Source: Bacillota bacterium
Lineage (GTDB): Bacteria > Bacillota > UBA4882 > UBA8346
Assembly (NCBI GenBank): GCA_023436305.1
Contig: JAEZJQ010000050.1
Span: 13,053-77,052, forward strand
Reading direction: 5' to 3'
Length of the DNA: 64,000 nucleotides
Under the pieces are notes generated by a model. The model was not told the DNA's origin and made no database searches. It worked only from the letters and a program-made list of their open reading frames with translations. Every line of letters starts with the position of its first letter. Positions within the stretch are counted from its first letter, which is position 1. Positions 1 to 8,229 of the stretch are shown here, one piece after another. A program made the position numbers and the translations under genes.

Positions 1-2
1 AT

Positions 3-2588
3 CTTGGCGATCATATGGTGAAAAGCAGTATTGTATTTCCAGGCGCCGGTTATGTGGAAATCGGCTTGGCTTTAGCCAAAGAAATCAGCGGTGGTGAAGA
101 AAAGTCCGTTTTATTGGAATCACTTGAATTTCATAACCCATTCGTTATCAACCCGGTAAAAGAACCGCTTCTTCATGTGGAATACGATTCTTCCGAAGGA
201 AAATACAGTGTCTACAGTACTTTAATGTATGACAGAACCTTGTGGAGCCTTCATGCTTCGGGTCGAATTGCCGCATTCGCAGCAGATCATCGGCCCCCTC
301 ATCTGGACTTGGAATTACTGAAATGTATTTGTAAAAACGGGGTTAATGTGGACGTTTTTTACCGCCAGCTTGCTTATCGGGGTCTTAATTACGGGCCAAG
401 TTTTAAAACCATCAAAAAGCTGTGGAGCAACTCCGAAGCAATACTGGTGGAGATTGAATATACCAGCGTCACTGCCGGTGATTTAATAAATTATATTTTT
501 CATCCGGTTATACTGGATGCCGGTTTTCAGGCCATGATTACAAAAACGGATAGTGTTACAGACTGGTACGGCTCACTAAAAACATATATACCGGTAAATA
601 TCGGTTCCATCAAATTTTATGCGACTCCTCCGGCGCATATTTACGGATATGGCAGAGTTATTGGTCAAAAACCGGATGAAATAAACTGTAATATCAGCTT
701 TTTTGATCAAACCGGCAAAGTCTATCTGGAAATTGAAAAACTTTGCTGCAAAGCCATCGACTATTCCAAAATGAACTCGGAAATTAATATGCGTGAATTC
801 CTTTATAATCTTAAGTGGGATGAATATATCGAAGCAAATTTAAATTTATATGAAACAAATAACGCAACATGGCTGGTTTTCTCCAAAGATACTCAAATAG
901 CCACGGATTTATGCCAACATTTGAAGGTTCAAAGCGTAAATACAGTCAACATTACGCTAGGCGATTATTTTAAAGAAATTACCCCTAGGCATATAGTTAT
1001 ACGTAGAGATTGTTTGAAAGATTTCCAGGATATTATTGATGGCAGGTTAAATATAAAAAAAATTATTTATATCTGGGGCGCCGGTGCAGATGATAATAAC
1101 GAAAATTATATTGATTATATCGATTACATCAGCATTGTCTATCTGTTACAAAGTTTAGCCAAAAGAAAACCGGAACATAAAATAAATTTATATTGGGTAA
1201 CCGAAGGCAGCCACATTGTTAATCATCAAGAAAACTTTATATCGCCCTTTCATCGCTCGATATGGGGCTTAGTGAGAGTAATTTCAAATGAATATCCTTG
1301 GATAAATTATAAGCTTATTGATATGGATCCCAGTAATTTTAATATAGAACAGGTGGTCAAGATTTGTTTATCGGAAAGCAAAGTGACGGAATTTGCCATT
1401 CGTGCTGATAAAATATATGCCGCCAGGCTGCAAAAATATAACGAAGAAAATATTATTACGCAGGAAGATGAAAATAATAATGAAGCTATCAAAAATATCA
1501 CCGATAACGGGACATTATTTAGTTCGAATGCCACTTACCTTGTAACCGGTGGTCTAAGTGGCTTGGGGCTTGAGGCGGCCAGATGGCTGGTGGGCCATGG
1601 CGCAAAACATCTAGCATTGGTTGGAAGAAAGGGAATATCATCTCAAGAGGCTTCTTTTATACTATCAACTCTGCAAGAAAATAATATCAATGTTCAAATA
1701 TTCGCGCTTGATGTTACTTGTGAAGAAAAAGTAAAAGAAATGATCGATGTCATCAAAAAAACAATGCCTCCTTTAACGGGTATCATCCACGGCGCCGCGG
1801 TTTTAGAGGATAGTTTCATCGATGAGTTAGATGTTGATAAAATAAAAAAAGCTATCGCACCAAAAGCCTTGGGCGCCTTAAACTTGCATAAATTTGTGGA
1901 TAATCAGCATCTGGATTTTTTTATTATGTTCGCTTCGATATCATCGGTTATTGGAAATCCGGGTCAGGGTAATTACGCAGCGGCAAATTCGTTTTTGGAA
2001 GGAATAGCGATGCATCGGCAAATTTGTGGATTGCCGGCTTTATGTATCAATTTAGGAATGATTTCCGAAGTCGGTATGGCGGTACAAAAACCGGAAATCT
2101 TCCGCCAATTGAAGAAATCAGGCATGAACGGTATTTCTCCGGTTGAAGTTCTTAATGCTGTTGAATACTTTTTAGAACAAAAGATGGATAATATTATTTT
2201 GGCAGACATGAATTGGCGGCAGTGGAGTAATATAAATCCACAACTCAATGGAATCTATAAATTCTCACCGCTTGTAGAAGAATTAACACCGGATGAAACA
2301 AACAAAAAAACCGGATTACTAAAAGAAAAACTAAAGTCCTTAAAAGAGGAAGAACGATTTGACTTTATGGAGAACTTAGTAACGGAAATGATCGCGATGA
2401 TAATGAATATGCCTCAAGAACGGTTGGACACTCGAAAACAATTGAGAGATATGGGATTGGACTCGATAATGGCCTTTGAAATAGTTGCTTATCTAAGAAC
2501 GAACTTCGGAGTTGAATTTACTGTAATGGATATTTTAAAAGATATAAATGTTTCAACACTAACCGATGAAATACTGCTACACTTGTAG
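3..2588 (+). CDS. Modular type I polyketide synthase, C-terminal part (DH-KR-ACP), 5' end outside window
   Basis: The reading frame is open to the left edge, so the ATG at 15 is internal and the gene starts upstream of the window. In residues counted from that ATG, a dehydratase fold comes first. Its first catalytic motif (His at bases 12-14, HMVKSSIVFP) has Ser where HxxxGxxxxP has Gly, and the second motif is HPVILDAGFQ near residue 165. A structural subdomain follows. Next is a ketoreductase near 505-700 with TGGLSGLG for NADPH and a Ser...Tyr...Asn set in SISSVIGNPGQGNYAAAN. A carrier domain near 770-857 has GLDS with phosphopantetheine Ser about 817. There is no thioesterase, so the chain ends on a carrier protein. 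It reduces and probably dehydrates a beta-keto intermediate on the enzyme. AT and KS domains would lie upstream; cis- or trans-AT type cannot be judged here. Confidence 0.9.
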   Translation, partial: LGDHMVKSSIVFPGAGYVEIGLALAKEISGGEEKSVLLESLEFHNPFVINPVKEPLLHVEYDSSEGKYSVYSTLMYDRTLWSLHASGRIAAFAADHRPPHLDLELLKCICKNGVNVDVFYRQLAYRGLNYGPSFKTIKKLWSNSEAILVEIEYTSVTAGDLINYIFHPVILDAGFQAMITKTDSVTDWYGSLKTYIPVNIGSIKFYATPPAHIYGYGRVIGQKPDEINCNISFFDQTGKVYLEIEKLCCKAIDYSKMNSEINMREFLYNLKWDEYIEANLNLYETNNATWLVFSKDTQIATDLCQHLKVQSVNTVNITLGDYFKEITPRHIVIRRDCLKDFQDIIDGRLNIKKIIYIWGAGADDNNENYIDYIDYISIVYLLQSLAKRKPEHKINLYWVTEGSHIVNHQENFISPFHRSIWGLVRVISNEYPWINYKLIDMDPSNFNIEQVVKICLSESKVTEFAIRADKIYAARLQKYNEENIITQEDENNNEAIKNITDNGTLFSSNATYLVTGGLSGLGLEAARWLVGHGAKHLALVGRKGISSQEASFILSTLQENNINVQIFALDVTCEEKVKEMIDVIKKTMPPLTGIIHGAAVLEDSFIDELDVDKIKKAIAPKALGALNLHKFVDNQHLDFFIMFASISSVIGNPGQGNYAAANSFLEGIAMHRQICGLPALCINLGMISEVGMAVQKPEIFRQLKKSGMNGISPVEVLNAVEYFLEQKMDNIILADMNWRQWSNINPQLNGIYKFSPLVEELTPDETNKKTGLLKEKLKSLKEEERFDFMENLVTEMIAMIMNMPQERLDTRKQLRDMGLDSIMAFEIVAYLRTNFGVEFTVMDILKDINVSTLTDEILLHL

Positions 2589-2674
2589 TTTCCTGTTTTG
2601 TTCAGGATTTAAATGTGGTTTTTTCACATTGAAGTTTGATATAATAAACCAAAAGAATTCTTCATTCGGGAGTC

Positions 2675-2893
2675 ATGAAAATGTTCTACTTCTTTTTCCA
2701 CCGTAACCAGACCATCAAGGAACTCCGCAAAAACGCCGGTCTCACCGCCAAAGAACTGGCCATGAAAATCAAATGCGAGACCGTTGAAATCACCCGTATC
2801 GACCACCAACGCCTGAAAGACATCCCCCAGCCCATGCGCCACAGTCTTCTCCCCATCTTCCGGGGTGACCGGATGGATAGGATACCGTGGTAA
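2675..2893 (+). CDS. Small HTH-like protein (72 aa)
   Basis: A 72-residue protein with an N-terminal segment (FFFHRNQTIKELRKNAGLTA) that begins like an XRE-type helix-turn-helix: ELRKNAGLTAKELAMKI resembles its helices 1-2. It lacks the full five-helix domain and ends in a basic/aromatic tail, RGDRMDRIPW. A GGGAG ribosome-binding site precedes the ATG. It stands alone between the polyketide synthase and a LacI gene. Its codons look richer in G and C than the AT-rich synthase before it. From memory, similar short proteins occur in Hydrogenispora-type genomes, which I cannot check here. The function is unknown; DNA binding is only suggested by the partial HTH. Confidence 0.55.
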   Translation: MKMFYFFFHRNQTIKELRKNAGLTAKELAMKIKCETVEITRIDHQRLKDIPQPMRHSLLPIFRGDRMDRIPW

Positions 2894-2936
2894 AGCAGTC
2901 AAAAGTCAAATGTCTTTAAAACTTGATTCAATGTGT

Positions 2937-2992
2937 AACGTCAAAAATAAAAGTCACAGAAAATTAACTTGTGACCTTTAATCTTTGACGTT
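2937..2992. repeat. Imperfect inverted repeat (hairpin)
   Basis: AACGTCAAA..AAAG.CAC at 2937-2957 pairs with GTGACCTTTAATCTTTGACGTT at 2971-2992, leaving a 13-base loop. It lies in the 290-base gap between the small HTH-like gene and the LacI promoter. No T-run follows, so it is a weak terminator candidate and may be a small palindromic element. Confidence 0.5.
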
Positions 2993-3085
2993 TGATTTTC
3001 CACATGCGACTGACAACTTTCAGTTTCCGGTTTTCACCCCTCTCTTTTTCCCATATTTTTATATCAAAAATTTTAGTTTTCTCTA

Positions 3086-3166
3086 TTGACACTTCAATAT
3101 TATTGTTATATTTTTAAGTAAAACGTTTGCAAGATTATTTTTTTTATAATATAGAAAAAACGTTTT
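3086..3166 (+). promoter_or_regulatory. LacI gene promoter with two AAACGTTT operators
   Basis: A -35 TTGACA (3086-3091) is followed, after 17 bases, by a TATTTT-like -10 near 3109-3114. Directly downstream are two LacI-family type palindromes: AAAACGTTTGC at 3120-3130 and AAAACGTTTT at 3157-3166, the second just before the ribosome-binding site. Their position predicts that the LacI protein represses its own transcription. Confidence 0.6.
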
Positions 3167-3182
3167 CTTGGAGGGTTGTCGA

Positions 3183-4196
3183 GTGTCAACCATAACAATC
3201 AAAGATGTGGCAAAGCATGCTGAAGTGTCTATCGCCACCGTGTCAAGAGTCATCAATAAAAACTATTATGTCAGCCCCGAAACCAGTGAAAAAGTATTAC
3301 AAGCCATCGATAAACTAAACTATTACCCCAACTCGGTGGCCCGTAGTTTGAAAAGCAACTCCACCTTGACCATCGGCTTCTTGGTCTCCGATATATCTAA
3401 CGGTTATTTCATTTCCGTGATACGCGCGGTCGAAAATATTGTCAGCAAGGAAAACTATAATATTATCGTTTGCAGTACCCGCGATAAGATGGAAGAAGAA
3501 CTGGTTTATCTAAAACTGCTGATGAGTAAACAAGTCGATGGTTTGATCATCAATACCTCGGGTAAAAATGACGATTTTATCACCTCACTCAGTAAACGCA
3601 TGCCTATCGTTTTACTCAACCGGAAAATTAACCAAAATGATTTTATCGGGGATTTAATCGATAGCGATAATATGCAAGGCGCTTATGAGTTAACCGCCCA
3701 CCTGTTATCATTGGGGCACCGAAAAATCGCGGTTATCAATGGAAACTTGACGGTCAGCACCGGAAGCGAACGTTTCGCGGGCTTTAAAAAAGCGATGCTG
3801 GAAGCGGGGATCGAAGTAAATAATGATTATCGTTACCGGTACGACGGCGATTTTACCATGGATTCCGGATTTCAGGGAGCCACGAAGCTCATGGAACCAT
3901 CAGACCGCCCCACCGCAATTCTGGTTATGAATAACGCCATGACTATGGGCGCCATTAAATATTTCCGCGCCAAAGAAATTGATGTTCCGGGCGATATATC
4001 CATCGCCTGTTATGGAAATATCGATAATATTGAATTAATGTATGTTCAGCCCAGCATTGTCACCCTCAATCCGGTAACCATCGGCCATAAAATCGGCGAG
4101 TTCATGCTTGAACGAATTAAAAACGACAAATTAATGAACCGGAGTTTTATCTTTCACCCGCAACTGGCGCCCGGTAATGGGGTAAAACATTGTTAA
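3183..4196 (+). CDS. LacI-family transcriptional regulator
   Basis: The N-terminal helix-turn-helix reads ITIKDVAKHAEVSIATVSRV and is followed by the hinge helix SVARSLKS. The rest is a periplasmic-binding-protein-like effector domain of normal length for the family (about 338 residues). I chose GTG at 3183 because GGAGGG lies seven bases upstream; the upstream TTG at 3168 would overlap that ribosome-binding site. Two CG-centred palindromes in its own leader suggest autoregulation. The next gene in the same direction encodes an RraA-like protein 69 bases downstream, so the two may be co-transcribed. The effector, probably a sugar or sugar derivative, cannot be deduced. Confidence 0.9.
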   Translation: MSTITIKDVAKHAEVSIATVSRVINKNYYVSPETSEKVLQAIDKLNYYPNSVARSLKSNSTLTIGFLVSDISNGYFISVIRAVENIVSKENYNIIVCSTRDKMEEELVYLKLLMSKQVDGLIINTSGKNDDFITSLSKRMPIVLLNRKINQNDFIGDLIDSDNMQGAYELTAHLLSLGHRKIAVINGNLTVSTGSERFAGFKKAMLEAGIEVNNDYRYRYDGDFTMDSGFQGATKLMEPSDRPTAILVMNNAMTMGAIKYFRAKEIDVPGDISIACYGNIDNIELMYVQPSIVTLNPVTIGHKIGEFMLERIKNDKLMNRSFIFHPQLAPGNGVKHC

Positions 4197-4265
4197 ACCA
4201 TACTTTTTTAGTAAACCTTTTACTTGGCGGATTAACGCCCAACATTGATGAAAGGACCATAAAGC

Positions 4266-4964
4266 ATGCTCTTACCGGAAACTGAAAAAAAAGAATTACT
4301 GGAACTGTACCAAGAACTACGAGTTTGCGATGTCCGTGACGGGATGGACTGGAATATGATGCATCACTATGGTTCCATGTCTTATGATATCCGGCCCTTA
4401 TTTCGAACCCGGGCTGTCGGAATCGCGCTGACGGTCCGTTACCTGCCCTACCAGGAAGCGGTCCCCAAAATGACACCTGATGAATATTCCGAATGGGTCA
4501 ACCGGTATTATCAAGAAATTTGCCCTTATCCATGGATAGAAGCTGTCACACCCGGTGATTTTATTGTGATTGACCAGAGCAATCTGCCGGTTGGCCTGAT
4601 GGGTTCCCATAACACGCTGGTGGCTACCGGAAAAGGAGCGCGCGGTTTTGTTTCGAATGGTGGCGTCCGGGATACGGACGAGATCATCATTCAAAAAATT
4701 CCTTTTTGGTCACGCTATATATCCCAAACCATGGTTCAAGGCCGACTCAAATTTGACGCCTCCAATATACCGGTGAATGTGGGTGGTGTAGTGGTTCATC
4801 CCGGCGATGTGGTCGTTGCCGACGGTGATGGCGTAATTGTGGTTCCCCGAAAGCAAGCCTTTGAAGTGGCCAAATATGCCCACCGGGAGTTAAAGTCGGA
4901 TAAAAAACAACGACGGCAATTATATGAAGAGATGGGAATTGAGCTGGACGAAACAGTACGATAA
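4266..4964 (+). CDS. RraA-like / HMG-aldolase family protein
   Basis: A 232-residue protein of the RraA/4-hydroxy-4-methyl-2-oxoglutarate aldolase superfamily (older name: demethylmenaquinone methyltransferase-like). The diagnostic core is present: GSHNTLVATGKGARGFVSNG followed by GGVRDTDEI, which supplies the Arg and Asp that bind substrate and metal in the aldolases. DGDGVIVVP follows near residue 190. The ATG has an AAAGGA site about ten bases upstream. Family members cleave or decarboxylate small 2-oxo acids, or bind RNase E. With no RNase E partner visible, a metabolic aldolase/decarboxylase role is more likely. It follows the LacI gene and may be under its control; the substrate is unknown. 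Confidence 0.8.
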   Translation: MLLPETEKKELLELYQELRVCDVRDGMDWNMMHHYGSMSYDIRPLFRTRAVGIALTVRYLPYQEAVPKMTPDEYSEWVNRYYQEICPYPWIEAVTPGDFIVIDQSNLPVGLMGSHNTLVATGKGARGFVSNGGVRDTDEIIIQKIPFWSRYISQTMVQGRLKFDASNIPVNVGGVVVHPGDVVVADGDGVIVVPRKQAFEVAKYAHRELKSDKKQRRQLYEEMGIELDETVR

Positions 4965-4965
4965 C

Positions 4966-5080
4966 TAGGAATCTGTGCGGCTAGTCGTTTTTCGAAACAT
5001 ATTAGTATCAAGTGGCATGTTCTAATACAATATATATTGGTTTTGAGTTATTAAAACGTGTTACGCCTACAGACTCCTAG
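4966..5080. repeat. Dispersed repeat R1, copy 1 (about 115 bp, inverted termini)
   Basis: It begins TAGGAATCTGTGCGG and ends CGCCTACAGACTCCTA, which are inverted relatives of each other. The interior shares blocks such as TTTTCGAA, TAGTATC, TTCTAATACAA and GAGTTATTAAAA with copies at 14449-14561 and 61291-61395. It fills the gap between the RraA-like and PPC genes. No open frame is present, so it looks like a MITE-like or intergenic palindromic element. Confidence 0.75.
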
Positions 5081-5118
5081 CGCGCATACATCCATGCAAC
5101 GGCACGGAGGAAAAACCA

Positions 5119-5571
5119 ATGGACTACTTTTCTGCGGCGGAATGGGGCAGAACTTTTATCTTACGGCTCGATCGGGGCGACTATGTACTCGAAAGCATCA
5201 TTGAATTGATCAACAAAGAAAACATTAAAGATGCGGTAGTGGTTTCGGGCATCGGCAGCCTGGATGAATGCGTGATCCACATGGTAACCAATACAGAGAC
5301 GCCATATCAAGAATATTTCAAGCGTTGGAGCAATCAACCCCTGGAATTGGCATCCGTCAGCGGCCTCATCATCAATGGCCAACCCCATTTACATACGGTA
5401 GTATCGGATACTGAGTCGGCTTGCGCCGGCCATCTGGAAAAGGGTTGCCGGATATTATGTTTGGGCGAGATTGTAATTACCGAGATGAAGGCTCTAAATC
5501 TGGCCCGAATCCCCGATGGAAAAACCGGAGTTTCCATTTTAACATCAAATCAAGCCCCATCCAACAATTAA
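5119..5571 (+). CDS. PPC/DUF296 domain protein
   Basis: A 150-residue single-domain protein of the PPC (plants and prokaryotes conserved, DUF296) family. Recognisable elements are the DAVVVSGIGSL strand-turn near residue 40, the conserved HLHTVVSD metal-binding-like His cluster near 95, and GHLEKGC followed by CLGEIVI. Plant relatives join the domain to AT-hooks. Bacterial single-domain forms are trimeric and of unknown biochemical role. The start has a clear GGAGG nine bases upstream. A dispersed repeat separates it from the RraA-like gene and a second small repeat lies downstream. Confidence 0.8.
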   Translation: MDYFSAAEWGRTFILRLDRGDYVLESIIELINKENIKDAVVVSGIGSLDECVIHMVTNTETPYQEYFKRWSNQPLELASVSGLIINGQPHLHTVVSDTESACAGHLEKGCRILCLGEIVITEMKALNLARIPDGKTGVSILTSNQAPSNN

Positions 5572-5603
5572 AATTTTCATTCACCCATTTTGGACTTTAT
5601 CCT

Positions 5604-5656
5604 GAATCCGGCAAGTAACAACTTACAAAATCTATTAAAATCAGGACTTGCCGAAT
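5604..5656. repeat. Dispersed repeat R2, copy A (CGGCAAGT ends)
   Basis: ATCCGGCAAGT at 5606-5616 and ACTTGCCGAAT at 5646-5656 form an inverted pair around about 29 AT-rich bases. The same ends occur at 25257-25304 and 40106-40234. Confidence 0.6.
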
Positions 5657-5709
5657 GAGATTGAAAGTCTATCACCATTGCCCAAAAATGTGATACAATA
5701 TATTGAACT

Positions 5710-5737
5710 TCGATATTCCTTCTTATCGCAATATCGA
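5710..5737. promoter_or_regulatory. Possible operator upstream of HTH-cupin gene
   Basis: TCGATATT (5710-5717) and AATATCGA (5730-5737) are perfect inverted eight-base arms, about 50 bases before the HTH-cupin start and just after a GATACAAT-like -10 candidate. This would suit autoregulation by an XRE-type protein; that is inference. Confidence 0.35.
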
Positions 5738-5784
5738 TTTTACCACACCTATATCCTAAAAACGATAAAAACGGGGGTATAATA

Positions 5785-6354
5785 ATGTCCGAAACCGCCA
5801 AGCAAATTGGAGAACGCATCCGTGAAATTCGTGAGGATTGTGGATTAACACCGGAACAGGCCGCCGCCAAACTTGGAATTCCAGTGAATACCTATTCCCA
5901 ATATGAAAATGCAGCCACCGATATTCCCATCAGCTTACTTTATGAAATTGCCGGGATATTCAGCGTCGATCTCACCGATCTGCTTACCGGAGTCTCTCCC
6001 AAGCTGCATAGTTATTGCCTGGTCAAAGATGGCGAGGGATTAGAGATTGAAAGATATAAAGGTTATAAGTTTCAAAGCCTGGCTTTTAATTTCATCCATA
6101 AAAAGGTCGAACCGTTGCTGGTAACCATCGAACCGGAGGAAAATAAAAAAACCAGTCTGGTTACCCACCCCGGCCAGGAATTTAACTATGTGCTTGAAGG
6201 CAAAATCAAAGTGATCCTTGGCGGGCGCGAAGTGGAAATGTCCCGGGGAGATTCATTATACTTCGACCCGTTGATACCCCACGGCCAGGTAGCGCTTGAT
6301 GGTAAACCGGCTAAATTCCTGACAGTAATCCTTCATGAAAATACAAACCAATAA
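5785..6354 (+). CDS. XRE-family regulator with C-terminal cupin domain
   Basis: A 189-residue two-domain regulator. An XRE helix-turn-helix occupies residues 8-65 (IGERIREIREDCGLTPEQAA, then NTYSQYENAATDIP). A cupin beta-barrel covers about 110-187 with THPGQEFNYVLEGKI and SLYFDPLIPHG, the two cupin motifs with their metal-binding His/Glu pattern. This architecture is common in regulators of acyl-CoA, amino-acid or polyamine metabolism, where the cupin senses a small molecule. The acyl-CoA synthetase gene follows 69 bases downstream, separated by a hairpin, so it is the likely co-transcribed or regulated partner. The ATG follows an AT-rich leader with a GGGGG-type site. Confidence 0.88.
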   Translation: MSETAKQIGERIREIREDCGLTPEQAAAKLGIPVNTYSQYENAATDIPISLLYEIAGIFSVDLTDLLTGVSPKLHSYCLVKDGEGLEIERYKGYKFQSLAFNFIHKKVEPLLVTIEPEENKKTSLVTHPGQEFNYVLEGKIKVILGGREVEMSRGDSLYFDPLIPHGQVALDGKPAKFLTVILHENTNQ

Positions 6355-6360
6355 CACACG

Positions 6361-6394
6361 CACGCGAGTTAACGCATGTTCGTTAACTCACGTG
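6361..6394. other. Intergenic hairpin between regulator and acyl-CoA synthetase
   Basis: CACGCGAGTTAACG (6361-6374) pairs with CGTTAACTCACGTG (6381-6394) with one mismatch and a six-base loop. No T-run follows. It could be an operator for the upstream regulator or an mRNA processing/stability hairpin. It also contains the ATG at 6376, which makes that a poor start for the synthetase. Confidence 0.55.
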
Positions 6395-6423
6395 GGTACG
6401 TTGTTCCAAAGGAGCAATTACTT

Positions 6424-8097
6424 ATGTTGAAAAAATTTTTACCCCGGGACCAATTTGATTCCTATGAAGATTTTAAAGAAAACTACCGGGTGAATATCCC
6501 GGAAAATTTTAATTTCGCCTACGATGTGATGGACGCCTGGGCTTTGGAAAATCCGAATAAAATTGCCATGGTTTGGTGCAATGACCATGGCGAAGAGCAC
6601 CGCTTCACCTTTGGTGATCTTAAACGGCTCACCGACAAGGCCGCCAACCTTTTCCACTCTCTGGATATCAGCAAAGGCGATGCGGTAATGCTTATACTCA
6701 AAAGGCATTGGCAGTACTGGGTTTGTACCTTGGCCCTCGAAAAAATCGGGGCCATATCCATCCCGGCAACTATTCAATTAACCAAAAAAGATCTGGTCTA
6801 TCGTAACCAGGCCGCTTCGGTTAAAATGTTAGTGGTAGTCAATGAAGATGAGCTAATACGGACTATTGAGGCGGCTCTTCCGGACTCTCCCACGGTTCTC
6901 CGAAAAGCGCTCATTGGGGGCGTCAAGGATGGCTGGATTGATTTTAACGCCGAGTTGGAAAAAGCTTCACCGGAATGGGCCCGTCCCTCAAGCGCCGCCG
7001 CAGCCGGCGGAAGCGATCCCATGCTCATGTATTTCACTTCCGGAACCACCGGAATGCCGAAAATCGTGCTTCATGATTTTAATTATCCCATTGGCCATAT
7101 TGTTACCGCCCATTACTGGCAGCGGCTCAGTGAAGAAGGCCTGCATCTTACCGTATCCGAATCCGGATGGGCCAAATGCGCCTGGGGAAAAATATACGGC
7201 CAATGGATCTGTGGAGTCAGCTTATTTGTGTATGATATGGACAAGTTTTTCCCGGATAGTCTGCTCAAAATGATAGAAAAATACCGGATCACCTCCTTTT
7301 GCGCCCCACCCACCATCTACCGGTTTTTTATCAAAGAGGATCTCTCCCGGTATGATCTTTCCAGCATTAAAATCGCCTGTACTGCCGGAGAGCCGCTGAA
7401 TCCGGAAGTATATTACCAGTTTCAAAAGGCCACCGGCTTAAGCATTTTCGAAGGTTTTGGCCAGTCCGAATCCACCGTGCTCTGCGCCAATTTTGAATGG
7501 ATCACCCCGAAACCGGGTTCCATGGGAAAACCCTCCCCACTTTATGATATTGATATCATTGATGATCAAGGGCATTCGTGTCCCTCCGGGGTTGAAGGCA
7601 ATATCGTCATCCGGAATCTGGACCGGGAAATCCCGCCGGGGCTTTTCCGTGGTTATTACCGGGACGAAGAAGCCACCCGGAAAGTATGGCAGAATGGTGT
7701 TTATAACACTGGCGACGTTGCCTGGCGTGATGAAGATGGTTATTTTTGGTTTGTCGGCCGGTCGGATGACGTCATTAAGTGTTCCGGTTACCGGATCGGA
7801 CCTTTCGAAGTTGAAAGCGCCTTGCTCGAACACCCTTCAGTGCTTGAATGCGCCGTAACCGCAGCTCCCGATCCAATACGCGGCCAAGTGGTAAAGGCCA
7901 CCATAGTTCTGGCAAAAGATTGGGAACCCGGCAATATACTTATTAGGGAACTCCAGGAGCACGTTAAAAAGAGCACCGCTCCTTACAAATATCCCCGAAT
8001 TGTGGAGTTCGTCAAGGAACTTCCCAAAACCATCAGCGGTAAAATTCGCCGCGTCGAGATACGGCAAACTAATCAGAACAAAAATACCCAATTATAA
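6424..8097 (+). CDS. AMP-forming acyl-CoA synthetase (medium-chain/aryl type)
   Basis: An ANL-superfamily ligase that activates a carboxylic acid with ATP and then forms its CoA thioester. Seen in order: the P-loop YFTSGTTGMPK near residue 210, the A5-like GFGQSEST near 355, the YNTGDVAWRDEDGY/GRSDDVIKCSGYRIGP hinge region near 440-470, and the catalytic Lys in PKTISGKIRR near 545. Length and motifs resemble the MACS (ACSM) branch, which uses medium-chain, branched or aromatic acids. The start is ATG 6424 with AAAGGAG nine bases upstream; a longer frame from 6376 begins inside a hairpin. A strong terminator follows at once, so the HTH-cupin and ligase genes form the likely unit. Acid specificity is not readable. 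Confidence 0.9.
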   Translation: MLKKFLPRDQFDSYEDFKENYRVNIPENFNFAYDVMDAWALENPNKIAMVWCNDHGEEHRFTFGDLKRLTDKAANLFHSLDISKGDAVMLILKRHWQYWVCTLALEKIGAISIPATIQLTKKDLVYRNQAASVKMLVVVNEDELIRTIEAALPDSPTVLRKALIGGVKDGWIDFNAELEKASPEWARPSSAAAAGGSDPMLMYFTSGTTGMPKIVLHDFNYPIGHIVTAHYWQRLSEEGLHLTVSESGWAKCAWGKIYGQWICGVSLFVYDMDKFFPDSLLKMIEKYRITSFCAPPTIYRFFIKEDLSRYDLSSIKIACTAGEPLNPEVYYQFQKATGLSIFEGFGQSESTVLCANFEWITPKPGSMGKPSPLYDIDIIDDQGHSCPSGVEGNIVIRNLDREIPPGLFRGYYRDEEATRKVWQNGVYNTGDVAWRDEDGYFWFVGRSDDVIKCSGYRIGPFEVESALLEHPSVLECAVTAAPDPIRGQVVKATIVLAKDWEPGNILIRELQEHVKKSTAPYKYPRIVEFVKELPKTISGKIRRVEIRQTNQNKNTQL

Positions 8098-8103
8098 GAA
8101 AAC

Positions 8104-8130
8104 ACCCTTTGCAAAAAGGGTATTTTTTTT
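8104..8130 (+). terminator. Rho-independent terminator after acyl-CoA synthetase
   Basis: ACCCTTT (8104-8110) and AAAGGGT (8115-8121) form a seven-base stem with a GCAA loop, followed by eight T. Confidence 0.9.
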
Positions 8131-8229
8131 ATCGGGTCACCGGATTAATCGATTACACCCAGTATCCAAGCAACTCGGAACATATCCGATTATTGCATTT
8201 GAAACTCATCACTGAAACCTGCAACTGCA

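Noticed and set aside
6376..6423. Earlier start for the acyl-CoA synthetase
   Set aside because: It lies in the loop of a hairpin and has no ribosome-binding site; 6424 does.
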